Source: Defluviitaleaceae bacterium
GTDB taxonomy: Bacteria; Bacillota; Clostridia; Lachnospirales; WQUN01
Assembly (NCBI GenBank): GCA_009786535.1
Contig: WQRX01000036.1
Span: 1 to 36,736 of the forward strand
Length of the DNA: 36,736 nucleotides
Reading direction: 5' to 3'
The position numbers and the translations under genes were made by a program. The notes beneath the pieces are model-generated. The model saw nothing but the letters and a program-made list of their open reading frames with translations, did no database searches and was not told the DNA's origin. Every line of letters begins with the position of its first letter. The stretch's first letter is position 1. Below are positions 24,638 to 35,000 of the stretch, piece by piece.

Positions 24638-24970
24638 CTATATTCGATAAAATTGGTCAACATTTAATATGAAAATATTTGCCCCCCCTACAGTAACCTC
24701 TACAGGTTGGGGCGCGAAGCTTTCATTTTCGCTCATGGCGTTGACCGAGGCAATTTGCTTGCGACTTTGGCACTTCTTTTCAATAACCTCAACGAATTCG
24801 GGAAGCCGCCCGTCCGTTACGCCGCAAATAAATGTCGTGTTGCCTGAGCGTAAAAAACCTCCTGTAGAGGCTAATTTTGTGATGCTAAACCCCTTCGTGC
24901 TTAGCACGTCCATTAGGTAAGACGCATCCTCATCTTGGATAATTGCCATGACCAGTTTGTCCAACGTCAT
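24638..24970 (-). CDS. darA: Cyclic-di-AMP receptor DarA (PII-like)
   Basis: A 110-residue PII-like protein of the cyclic-di-AMP receptor family (DarA, also named PstA in B. subtilis but not the phosphate permease). The N-terminus KLVMAIIQDEDASYLMDVLS and the segment FSITKLASTGGFLRSGNTTF match the family's conserved nucleotide-binding region, and VTVGGANIFILNVDQFYRI is the usual C-terminal strand. It forms a trimer that binds cyclic-di-AMP; its output partner is unknown in general. Here it shares a transcript with a cyclic-di-GMP phosphodiesterase. AAGGAGG precedes ATG 24970. Confidence 0.94.
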   Translation of the reverse strand: MTLDKLVMAIIQDEDASYLMDVLSTKGFSITKLASTGGFLRSGNTTFICGVTDGRLPEFVEVIEKKCQSRKQIASVNAMSENESFAPQPVEVTVGGANIFILNVDQFYRI

Positions 24971-25002
24971 TATTGCGCACCTCCTTGCCGTAATTTATTT
25001 TC

Positions 25003-25008
25003 ATTATA
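25003..25008 (-). promoter_or_regulatory. -10 box for darA
   Basis: TATAAT on the minus strand, 33 bases before the darA start codon. No convincing -35 box is seen at 16-18 bases upstream of it, so the promoter may be weak or activated. Confidence 0.45.
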
Positions 25009-25050
25009 TCGCTCGGTCGTAAAATTGCCGTGTAATTTGCGTAAAAAATC

Positions 25051-25079
25051 TTGACAGAGAACCCCCTGCCCCCTAGAAT
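25051..25079 (+). promoter_or_regulatory. Promoter of the ECF S component-coaW pair
   Basis: TTGACA (25051-25056) and TAGAAT (25074-25079) are 17 bases apart. The -10 box lies inside the left arm of the 48-bp inverted repeat (25069-25116). Confidence 0.7.
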
Positions 25080-25116
25080 GAATAATGACGCGAATGTCAT
25101 TATTCATTCCAGGGGG
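25069..25116. repeat. 48-bp inverted repeat over the panT promoter and ribosome-binding site
   Basis: Two 21-base arms (25069-25089 and 25096-25116) pair at 20 of 21 positions around a 6-base loop (GCGAAT at 25090-25095). The outer ends are CCCCCT and AGGGGG; the only mismatch is 25075/25110. The left arm contains the -10 box and the right arm ends in AGGGGG, the ribosome-binding site five bases before GTG 25122. It could be an operator for a dimeric regulator or, in a read-through mRNA, a hairpin that hides the ribosome-binding site. It has no T tract, so it is not a simple terminator. Confidence 0.9.
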
Positions 25117-25121
25117 TTATT

Positions 25122-25799
25122 GTGTATAAAAATCAATGGGGTCATACAAAATGCATTGCCATGGCGGGAATGCTTATTGCCATCATATTTTTGATGACAT
25201 TTACGGGTATTGGCATTATTCCCTTGCCGTTGCTGCGCCCTACTACGCTGCATATTCCTGTTATAATCGGCGCGCTGTTGCTTGGACCAAAATACGGTGC
25301 GGTGCTGGGCTTTGCCTTTGGGCTGGCGAGTATGCTGTTTGCTACATTTTTGCCTGCGGTTACTTCCTTTGTATTTTCACCCTTTATTAATTTGCCCGGT
25401 ATGGATAACGGCAGTTGGATAGCGCTGGTAGTTGCATTTATTCCCCGCATTTGTATTGGCATAACGGCATGGTATGCATATGTGGGCGCCAGCCGTTTGT
25501 TTCATTTGCAAAAGAAGACCGTGGCGTGGATGGTGGCAGGATTAGTGGGCGCGCTTACCAATACGGTGTTGGTTATGCATTTTATTTTTTTCTTCTTTGG
25601 CGAAACGTGGAACAGTGTGCGCGCAACGCCTTCCGACGTAATTTATTTGGGCATTTTAAGTATTATTTCGGTTAACGGCATACCCGAGGCGTTGGTATCG
25701 GCGTTGCTGGTGCCTGCGATTATGGGTGCGTTGACAGTGGTTATTAACAGAATGCCCTCGAGCAATAGAGCGCCTTCAAGCAAGGGGGCGCAGCAATGA
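25122..25799 (+). CDS. ECF transporter S component, probably for pantothenate
   Basis: A 225-residue membrane protein with about six hydrophobic segments and the S-component patterns GIIPLPLLRPTTLHIPVIIG and GPKYGAVLGFAFGLASML. The start is GTG 25122, five bases after AGGGGG. It overlaps coaW, the type II pantothenate kinase, as ATGA. This tight pairing suggests that the substrate is pantothenate (PanT type), phosphorylated once inside. It would need a shared ECF energy module encoded elsewhere, since YkoC/YkoD are dedicated to YkoE. Substrate choice rests on context. Confidence 0.85.
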   Translation: MYKNQWGHTKCIAMAGMLIAIIFLMTFTGIGIIPLPLLRPTTLHIPVIIGALLLGPKYGAVLGFAFGLASMLFATFLPAVTSFVFSPFINLPGMDNGSWIALVVAFIPRICIGITAWYAYVGASRLFHLQKKTVAWMVAGLVGALTNTVLVMHFIFFFFGETWNSVRATPSDVIYLGILSIISVNGIPEALVSALLVPAIMGALTVVINRMPSSNRAPSSKGAQQ

Positions 25800-26614
25800 T
25801 TTTGGGCATAGATGTAGGCGGCTCAACAACAAAAATTATTGGGCTTACCTCGCAGGGGGAGTGCATTGGCATGATGCAAGTGGAAGCCAGCGACCAAACT
25901 GCCTCTGCCTTTGGGGCGTTTGGAAAATTTACGGCGTTGCATGGCTTGCGCATACCTGATATTAAACAAATTGCCTTAACGGGGGTGGGTGCGCCCTATT
26001 TAAGCCAAGGCATGTACGATATCCCCACCCGGCGTGTGGAAGAATTCCTGGCAATTGGGCTGGGCGGCTTGCGTATGGCAGACTTAGACAATGCGCTAAT
26101 TATCAGCGCGGGCACAGGCACTGCGCTGGTGCGTGCCGAAGGCAAGCAAATAACCCACATCGGCGGCAGCGGCGTGGGCGGGGGTACATTATTAAAAATG
26201 GCGGCGCGTTTTGCGGGGGCAAGTTGCTTTGCTACGATAACGGAGCTGGCAAGCAAGGGTGATTTGCGTGCGGTGGATTTACGGCTTGGTGATATTTCTG
26301 CCGAATTAATTGGCAAATTATCACCGACGACCACCGTAGCCAACTTTGGCAACCTCAAGGATAATGCCACCACTGCGGATATTATTTTAGGTTTGATAAA
26401 CATGATTTTCGAAAGTATTGGCACAATGGCAGTTTTTGCATCACTGGGCAGCGGCGTACAGGATATTGTGTTAATCGGCGCGCTTTCCGCCATACAGCAA
26501 GCAGGAGATATTTTTAAAGGGCTGGAGGCGTTATATCCCGTACGTTTTCACATTCCCCCTAATGCGATATATGCTACGGCAATGGGGGCGGGACTTTCAG
26601 TAAATCGGGGATAA
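25796..26614 (+). CDS. coaW: Type II pantothenate kinase CoaW
   Basis: A 272-residue kinase of the eukaryote-like type II family that makes 4'-phosphopantothenate, the first step to coenzyme A. The ATP-binding phosphate-1 motif is GIDVGGSTTKIIG (residues 4-16). The adenosine-side motifs SAGTGTALV and HIGGSGVGGGTLL follow, and the C-terminal NAIYATAMGAGLS is typical. It is coupled to the S component upstream. This type is usually not inhibited by coenzyme A in staphylococci. Confidence 0.92.
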   Translation: MILGIDVGGSTTKIIGLTSQGECIGMMQVEASDQTASAFGAFGKFTALHGLRIPDIKQIALTGVGAPYLSQGMYDIPTRRVEEFLAIGLGGLRMADLDNALIISAGTGTALVRAEGKQITHIGGSGVGGGTLLKMAARFAGASCFATITELASKGDLRAVDLRLGDISAELIGKLSPTTTVANFGNLKDNATTADIILGLINMIFESIGTMAVFASLGSGVQDIVLIGALSAIQQAGDIFKGLEALYPVRFHIPPNAIYATAMGAGLSVNRG

Positions 26615-26622
26615 TATTTTAT

Positions 26623-26688
26623 TTTACAGATGTTTTACGAATGTTTTACAAGATAGCTATATCGGATGTGGAAATTTCTTGATACAAT
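26623..26688 (+). promoter_or_regulatory. Pho boxes and -10 before the yibE/F genes
   Basis: TTTACA (26623), TTTACG (26634) and TTTACA (26645) follow each other every 11 bases, each as TTTTAC with a similar flank. This is the same pattern as before pstS and fits PhoP binding. TACAAT (26683-26688) is a likely -10 box; it would place the transcript start at or next to the ATG at 26695. No strong -35 box is present. Confidence 0.65.
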
Positions 26689-26694
26689 GCGTCT

Positions 26695-27807
26695 ATGACA
26701 AACCGCCTGCTTGATAAGCAAGTTATTTTCTTCGCCGTTGTCACGTGCGCCATGGTGGGCATGGTGCTTTTTGGCTTGCACCGTAACGAGGGTGCAAGGG
26801 GCGAATATTTTATCCCTGCACGTGTGGTGGATGTCGTGGAAGATATGACCTCGCTAAACGAAGCGGGCGCACGGGTAGGCACACAGATAGTTAATGTACG
26901 TTTATTATCCGGACCGCGCAGGGGCGATATTGTAGAAGCCGCAAATCGCTTGTTCCCCATAGAACATGCCGCCTACGCACAGGTGGGGCAGCGCCTGCTC
27001 GTATTTTACAGCGACGGCTTTGCCCATGTGCAAAGCTATGACAGGTCTTTTGCAATTTATGGCGTTGTGCTTGGCTTTTTCGTACTGCTGGGCTTAGTAT
27101 TTGGCAAGGCGGGAATAAAATCGGCATTTGGGTTGGTATTTACTTTTGTGGTAATTATTTTCCTGCTGCTGCCATTGATTATAAGCGGTGCGCCCCCTGC
27201 CCTAGTAACGGTTGGGTTATCCCTATGTATTATCGCCGTTTCCCTTATTTCCATTATGGGATTTGGGGAAAAAACGTGGGTTAGCATTGCGGGCAGTGCG
27301 CTGGGGATTGTGTTTTACAGCCTTTTTTATCTGTTAATAAGTGCCCTGTTACGCATCACGGGGTTTAATGTACAGGAAGTGGATTTGCTCATTCTTGCGG
27401 GGTTGGGCACAGGGGTTAGCGAGTTATTGTTTTGTGCAATACTCATTGCCTCATTGGGTGCGCTGATGGATGTTGCCGTTTCGTTGGCATCGGTTACGGC
27501 AGAGTTGAGCGGCAAAACCGTGGAATTTAAGCCGCTGTTCGGCTCGGCAATGAAGGTGGGAAGGGATATTATCGGCTCATCTTCAAATACACTTATTTTG
27601 GCTTTTACGGGTTCGTTCTTTGTTATGCTTATTTTGTTTAATGTGCATAACACGCAATATGCGGTATTGATTAACCGTACCGATATTGCCATAGAGGTAT
27701 TGCGTGCGGTTTCCGCTACGGCGGCAATGGTATTATGCGCACCGGCTACCGCATTTATAGGCGCACATGTTTTCACCGCAAAAAATACAAGCAAAAAGCG
27801 GGGGTGA
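26695..27807 (+). CDS. YibE/F-like membrane protein 1
   Basis: A 370-residue protein of the YibE/F family. One N-terminal membrane segment (about 10-28) is followed by a beta-rich outer part (about 35-110, with RGEYFIPARVVDVVED and VGQRLLVFYSDG) and then seven or so membrane segments. The family signature region GVSELLFCAILIASLGALMDVAVSLAS and the motif DIIGSSSNTLILAFTGS are clear. The function of the family is not established. No ribosome-binding site is seen before ATG 26695, and the nearby -10 box suggests a leaderless mRNA. It is followed by a paralogue. Confidence 0.85.
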   Translation: MTNRLLDKQVIFFAVVTCAMVGMVLFGLHRNEGARGEYFIPARVVDVVEDMTSLNEAGARVGTQIVNVRLLSGPRRGDIVEAANRLFPIEHAAYAQVGQRLLVFYSDGFAHVQSYDRSFAIYGVVLGFFVLLGLVFGKAGIKSAFGLVFTFVVIIFLLLPLIISGAPPALVTVGLSLCIIAVSLISIMGFGEKTWVSIAGSALGIVFYSLFYLLISALLRITGFNVQEVDLLILAGLGTGVSELLFCAILIASLGALMDVAVSLASVTAELSGKTVEFKPLFGSAMKVGRDIIGSSSNTLILAFTGSFFVMLILFNVHNTQYAVLINRTDIAIEVLRAVSATAAMVLCAPATAFIGAHVFTAKNTSKKRG

Positions 27808-27813
27808 TATGAC

Positions 27814-28965
27814 ATGAAAAAAGCAGGCGTACGATTATTACGTACAGACAGGCTTTGGCTGGTGCTGGTCGGACTTTTATTTTGCACCATTGTTATTTAC
27901 ATAGCTGATTTTTCCGCGGTGGGCCTGCCTCAACATTTCGATGTTGAGCGGGCCCTTGTACTTTCTGCTTGGGAAACAAACCTTTGGGAGGATTATTACA
28001 TTCCCAATGTGTATGTGGGTACACAGCGGGTGTTGCTTGAGGTATTAACGGGCGCGTTTGCGGGGCAACAAGTAGAAACCGTTCACTTCTCCACGCGGTT
28101 TGAACCGTTATATCTGCGCAACGGCATGGAAGTGTTAATTTCCGTCCTGCCCGAAGTTGAGGCGCTTACCGCCTATGTAATGAATATTTACGGTGCATCC
28201 CGCGGGCGTGTGATGCTTGCTGCAGTGGGTATGCTTATCGTTAGCATGATAATTATGGGGCGCAAGAAGGGATTGTTTGCCGCCTTATCGCTTGGCTTTA
28301 CCTTAATTACGGTACTGTATTTTATGATAGCCTTTATTGTACAGGGGTACAGCCCTGTGGTGTTTTCGTTAATTACGGCGGTAATTACAACCATGTATAC
28401 CTTATTTATGGTAAGCGGCATTAGCCGCCAAAGCATTGCCGCCGTTGCCGGCACGTGGGTAGGGCTTGTTTTTGCGGGTGTGCTGAGCTTGCTTTTTAGC
28501 CATTTGGGGCATGTTTCGGGTTTGCACTTGGAAGATGCACGGCAAATGTTATACCATGCCCCGCAAGATGCCTTCCTGCGTATCCCCGACATGTTTTTTG
28601 CGGGGGTGATTGTTGCGGCTTCGGGCGTGGTGGTAGATGCGGCAATGTCTATTTCTTCTTCCGTATTTGAAATACACACGCAAAGCCCTGATATTACCGC
28701 GCCTCGTTTGTATAAAAGCGGTATGCGCATAGGGGGCGACATTTTGGGTGCAAATTCGAATACATTAATTTTGGCGTTTGTTGGGGCGTCCTTGCCCACG
28801 ATAATTTTAATTGTGCTGTACGGCTTTCCCTATTTGCGCATTATTAATTTAGACATTGTAGCCATTGAAATTATACAAGGTGTTTCTGCAACAATGGGTA
28901 TGATTGTGGCGATACCCGCCACGGCATTTTTTTCATCATGGCTGGCAACGCGCAAGGTTGCCTAA
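27814..28965 (+). CDS. YibE/F-like membrane protein 2
   Basis: A 383-residue paralogue of the preceding protein, with the same layout: an N-terminal anchor, a short outer domain and multiple membrane segments. It keeps the signature regions FFAGVIVAASGVVVDAAMSI and DILGANSNTLILAFVGAS. It begins 6 bases after its neighbour, so the two probably form one heteromeric membrane complex. The next gene, a giant surface phosphatase, starts 43 bases on without a terminator between, so it may belong to the same transcript. Confidence 0.83.
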   Translation: MKKAGVRLLRTDRLWLVLVGLLFCTIVIYIADFSAVGLPQHFDVERALVLSAWETNLWEDYYIPNVYVGTQRVLLEVLTGAFAGQQVETVHFSTRFEPLYLRNGMEVLISVLPEVEALTAYVMNIYGASRGRVMLAAVGMLIVSMIIMGRKKGLFAALSLGFTLITVLYFMIAFIVQGYSPVVFSLITAVITTMYTLFMVSGISRQSIAAVAGTWVGLVFAGVLSLLFSHLGHVSGLHLEDARQMLYHAPQDAFLRIPDMFFAGVIVAASGVVVDAAMSISSSVFEIHTQSPDITAPRLYKSGMRIGGDILGANSNTLILAFVGASLPTIILIVLYGFPYLRIINLDIVAIEIIQGVSATMGMIVAIPATAFFSSWLATRKVA

Positions 28966-29008
28966 CAATAAAAGACCATGGGCACACAAAAAGGAGAGAA
29001 AAACGGGT

Positions 29009-32000
29009 ATGGGAAGTAAGCAAAGGGCAGTACACCCTGCAAGACGCGTCTTAGCTATGGTAGTTGCTTTTATCATGGCGTTTGGACTGGCAGCAGACAT
29101 GTTAGCATTGTGGGTAAACGCCGCAGAAGCCTCACCTGCGGTTATCATGCCCGCCTCGGCGGCAGCGGGTTCTCATTACAGGAACTTGAGCCTTAACCCC
29201 GGGGCAAACAATGCAGAAATGCGCTTCACTTGGCATTCGGGTTCGCCAACGGGCAGTATTATTATTCGCACCGTTGAAGCAACGTACCACGAGGTGATAT
29301 TTGACGCCAACAACGGCACGATTGTACCGCCTGCTCTGCCCATGGCTGCGCAGGCAGAACAAGCCCTTTGGGTGCTGGAATCGGTAAGCACGCAACGGGT
29401 AGAAGCGCAATTTGGCATAGGTGCTATGGGTGCAAATGCGCGGGTATACCCCACGCGCCCCGGATTTACGTATTACTTGCACCAAGTGTCGGTTTACAAT
29501 TTGCCTTACGACACGACATTCGAGTACTGGGTTACGTGGAACGGAGGCGAATCATCCCGTAAAACCTTCCGCACAGGCGGTGCAGACAGCTTCCGCTTTC
29601 TTATCGCGGGTGACCCGCAAATAGGCACAGGCGACGGGCTTAACCCCCAAGGCACGGGGGAAGCCACCCGCGATGGGCGCGAATGGACGAGCGCGTTAGA
29701 CATCGCACTAAGCGCCGCCCCCGATGCGGGGTTTGTGCTTGCGGTGGGCGACCAGGTCCATTCCTCAAACCATACTCCCGGTGTAAACCATGTTACCATT
29801 TCGCAATACAGACATGACCGTATGTTTTCGCCGCAGGCGCTGCACTCCTTGCCGATTATGGGCGTGGTCGGCAACCACGACGGGTGGAGCTTTAACAACG
29901 ATAACGCAAACCCCCGCCTTTGGCCCATGCACTATAACATTCCCGTACCCGACGGCGTGGGCGAAATCGGCGGCTATAACTACAATGTATTCCGCCATCG
30001 CAATCAATTTTATACCCAGTTTGATTATTGGGTGCGCTGGGGGAATACGCTGTTCTTTGTCATCGACTCTAACGGCGGCAATACCACGCCCGAAAGAACC
30101 ATGACGGGCGAGCGTTTACGCTTTTTGGAAAATGCCGTTGCCCAAAACAGTGACGCCCAATGGTTGGTAGCGACCTTCCATCACCCTGCATTTTGCGTGT
30201 ACCGTGTTTCCCACGCGGAGGAAAAGACACAGGTAATTAACCATTTCTTGCCTCATTTGGAGCGGTTAAGCTTTGATGTAATTCTTACGGGCCATGCCCA
30301 TGTATATAACCGCACGCACCAAATGATAGGCACACAGCCCCAGCTTACGCAAAATTGGCTCACTGCCAACGGTAGGGTGCAGCGCGGCACAAATGCCACC
30401 AACGCAGTGCTGGACCCTACAGGCATTGTGCATTTTACTTTTAACTCGGCGTCGGGCAGCGGTTTTTACAACGTTACATTTATGCCGCGCAGCTACATTG
30501 CGGTGTATAACCAAAACTTCCGCCGCAATTTTTCGGTAGCGGAAGTAACGGAGCATACCTTCTCGATTCGCACCTACCAGATAAATAATGATAACTCCTA
30601 TACCTTAGTTGATGTATATACGATTGTGCGCGGCGAAAACGGTGCTGTGCCCGCGGCGGTTACTTCGCTGCCGCAAATGAACGAGCAAATTTTTGAACGT
30701 ATAACCGTGCCAACGGCAACAACCATTGCACACGGCACACCCGCAACGGCTACCGATTTTGGTTTGCCAACCTATGTGGGTATTGAAACCAATTTGTTTA
30801 ACAACGTAGGCGGTAATGTAGCCAATGTGCGCCCGCCCAACGCGGCTGCTGCACCGGGATCGTACGGATTGGTTGTACGTACGCCCCAAGCCCGCGTGGT
30901 GTGGGACTTGGCAAATTCGGGCTATCGTATTGACTATGCAGGCAGGCAAAACCTGCGTGTACGTGGTACGGTGCAAGGGTTGCCCACGGGTATTTCCAAC
31001 CCGCGCAATATTGCTTTAACCGTGTATGCCAACGTAACGGTATTACGCTACGGGGAAGTATTGCCCGGCGTAATTGCACAATGGATGGCATACGGCCGCC
31101 CTAACCCCAACCCCAATAATTTGCCCCCCGAACCCGGTGGGTTGGATTATTACTTCTGGAGTATAAACACCAACGGCGGGAATGTACGTGTTGCCGCATT
31201 GCAACCCACCTATGGATATGGCGTGGGTGCGCTTGCACCGATTCGCTTCTTCTCGGGGAATGAGCAACGGTATTTTAACTGGAATTCGGGCGCGCCTACG
31301 ATAACCACAGGCGTGGTTAATGATGCAGCGGGCGCGATGGGTGTAGGTACATTAACCGACCCCGCCCGCTGGGAAACGACCATTTCCACGACAGGTCGTG
31401 CAGGTATTGTTGTAGAATTTGAATTCCGTTCCGACAGTACAGCAGGGACAGACCGCGGTCCCCGCGATTGGCAGTTGCAATACAGCGTGGGCGACACAGG
31501 CATTTGGAATAACGCCGATACCCCCATTGTATTAACGGGAGTATGGAATACCCTTACCCGCACCTTGCCCGCTACGGCAAATAACCACGATGTATTGCAT
31601 TTACGTTGGTTAAATACCGGTAATTATGCCGTGGGCGGCGGCACCACCATTCACCCCACCGCGCGCAATCATATGCGTAATATTAACATTCGCTCTACCC
31701 GTTCTTATTTAGACGGCGACGACGGGGGCGATTATGCACAGCGCATAGATATTCTTATGTTTAACGACTTCCACGGCCATGTGGAAGCCCAGCAACCTAT
31801 CCCCGAAATACCCGGTGCGGCGCGTTTGGTTTCTTATATCGAGTACCAGCGCAATCAAAACCCCGACCCGCGCAATGTAGTTGTGGTTGCAGGGGGCGAC
31901 GAGTTCCACGGGTTTGCCGTATCCACCATACAGCAGGGCAACCCCACGTTGGAAATGATGGGTTATCTTGCCCGCAACAGTTATGCGCAAACGACCTTCC

Positions 32001-35000
32001 CCGTTGCGCTTGGCAACCATGAATTTTCCTTCGGTTTTAACCGTGGTGTGGAATTTGGGCGCGATTCACGCATTTCCCTTATGGCGGCGGATTTATTTTA
32101 CGGCCCTAACCACCCCTTGGCAGGGGAACGCCCCGACTTTGTAGAGGCGTATCAAATCCTCACCTTCCCCGACGGTATTTCCGTTGCGTTGGTAGGGTTA
32201 ATGGCAAGCACCATGTCACGCAGTGTTAGCGGATGGGGCGCATTGCAACTTCATGCGAGAACCCCCGCGCCCAACGCACCCGATGCATATACCCAAGCCA
32301 TTGCCACGTTAATCAATGACTTACGCAGTGTGCATGGTGTTTCGGCAGTAATTGGCGTTACGCATAAGCCTGCGGGCAGTGCGTCCATGACCTATATCGC
32401 AAACAACCTTGACTTCGATGCCATTGTGGGCGGTCATTTACATGTACGCGCCCAGCGCGAAGTAAACGGCGTACCCATTATTGAGGCGGAAGCCCATGGG
32501 CGTTCGCTGGGTAGGTTTAGCTTGTTGTTTGATGCCAATGACAATTTACTTGGCGTTGAATCGTGGCTTAGCCCCGTAGGGGAAATTGCCGCCTTTGACC
32601 GCGATGCAGCACAACGGGCAGGTGTGGCACACCACTACGATTATGTAACTAACTTTATTCAACCCCATTTAAACACGACGTATAGCGAACTACGCGGCCC
32701 GCGTGGCCCCCACGGCGTATACTTTGGCAACCGTGCGGAACGTGACGTATGGGTAAGCCGTTTGGTGCTGGATTATGTAACCCGCTGGGCACACGCGCGT
32801 AACGAACGCACGGACAATATCATCGGCATTTCCAATAGCGGTGGCTGGCGTAATACGGGCTTTTGGCCTCGCAACGCAAACGACCAAACCACCTTTATGG
32901 AACTGCTTACCACCATGCCCTTTGATAACAACGTGCTTTTGTTTGAAATGACAGGGCGTGACGTATTACGCAAATTTGGTGCAACCACCATAACCGCAGG
33001 CAACCAAGTGCGGGCGGGCGTACACCAAGTAGGCAATTATTGGTACGTAACCGCTTCGGAAGAACGGATTTTGTACTGCGTTGACCAACGCTTTACGGTA
33101 ATTGGCTCTAACTTTACCTTCGGGGGTATTGACCAAAGCGGGGGCGATGGCTTCCCATGGCCGGGTAACTTCCAAGGCGGTAACTTAGGAATGCAAGTGC
33201 TTAGCCCCCCTCGCGTTGTAATGCAAGGTGGCGGGTATATCACATGGCAACAGCTTATTGCACAATCCGATTCTTCCGCCGACTGGGAAGGCTTAGGCGT
33301 TACCATGATACGCAACGCCTTGTTAGAATCTACCGACTTTCGGCAACAAACCTCCAATAATTTATGGCAAGCTGAGTTAACCGTTTCGGCGGGCGTAAAT
33401 GGCACGGCGGTAATTGCATCCCCCTTTGCCCCCGATAACCGTACACGCAACACAAACATTGCCCCGCAATGGGTAACGGTACAGGCAAGGCCCCCGGCGG
33501 GACATATAACCCAATGGTTTAATGTTGGCGACCTCATGGATGCAACCCCCTTACACGAAGGAAATATGTTCTCCTTTGTTATACGCGCAAATACGCAACT
33601 GGAAGCGCGGTTTGTTATCCACGACGTTCCCTTACCTGACCCCATTACCGTAGAAGAAGCAAGGGCGACGGCTGTTGGTGAAACGATTACCGTAAGCGGT
33701 GTAGTAACTGGCGTATACCACCCCGGTAACGATGGCGTGGGATTGTTTATCCAAAGCCCAAGCGGAACAACAGCAGACAGCGGTATTTTAATCCGCGTTG
33801 CGGGTACGGGAGCAGCTAATGCCAATGCAAATTTAGCGGCGGTAAATGCATTGAATTTGCTCGGTAACGTGGTTGATTTTACAGGTGTGCGCACATTGGG
33901 TGTTGCAGGAAATGGATTTATCGGAATTGACTATATCCTAGTGGCAGACACCACGATTGCATCTATGCGTATTATCGAACCTGCTATTATGCCGACACCG
34001 ATTGCGGTATCATTGGCAGATTTGCGTGCAGGTGCGTATCGCAGCATGTTGGTATCCATCATTGAAGATGTGCAAATTTCGGGTTTCACCACCGGCGCTG
34101 GCGGCGACCCCAATCGGTTGTTGGCGCATACAGACGGTACAAGGCTGGCATTTGATGCCGGCGGAAACATCGTTCCCCATCCTGGTACGAATAATGCTGG
34201 TAACCCCGCAAGTTTCATTGTTTGGCCTGACCCTGGTGCATCATCGGTGGGTAATTATTATCGGGTTAATAGTGCGGTCGTACACTGGTGGAGCGCACGA
34301 AATGAGGTGCAACTGCGCGGTGTGGGTAACGACGCTATACACGTAGTACCGCCGTGTTTCCGCACGCTTTTGGGTGAAAAAATTACAACGGCGCAAACCC
34401 GCACACAAGCCGATTATACCGTAGCAAGCTGGAGCGATTTTGCTACTGCATTAGGCAATGCACAAGCCACCTATGCAGATGCAAACGCAACAGATAACGC
34501 ATTGCAAACCGCGTTGGAAGCACTCATTACCGCTTACGGTGCGCTGGAATTGTATGTAGTACCCCCCGCAGCCGCGTTGCCTGTGGCTTGGGCAAGCGAA
34601 GATTTGAATACAAGGTATGGATTCCCTGCCATAACGGGCAATATTTCATTTAATCCGCGCTGGGACGTATCGCTGGGCTTGGCATCTGACCCCAGTACAG
34701 CACGCTTAAACTTTATGGCAAACGGTGTAGCCCGTGTGTTAACGGCTGTTTCTGGTGGGATAAACGCCGGGAATAACTTGGTTAGGGGTGATTATTGGAT
34801 AACTGAGGTTTCCACCCTTGGGCAAACGAATATCCGCGTAGATTGGAGCATTCGCTCAACCAATACAGGTCCGCGTGATTGGCAATTAGAATACAGCATA
34901 GACGGAACCGTCTGGAATTATGTAGATGTCCCCGTTGTTGTAGTAAACGCAAGCGGTACCAACCCTGCTAATGTTAACGTAGCATCGCATTTTTATAGCA

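Noticed and set aside
25069..25116. The long inverted repeat as an intrinsic terminator
   Set aside because: No T run follows either arm, and the -10 box and ribosome-binding site are embedded in it.
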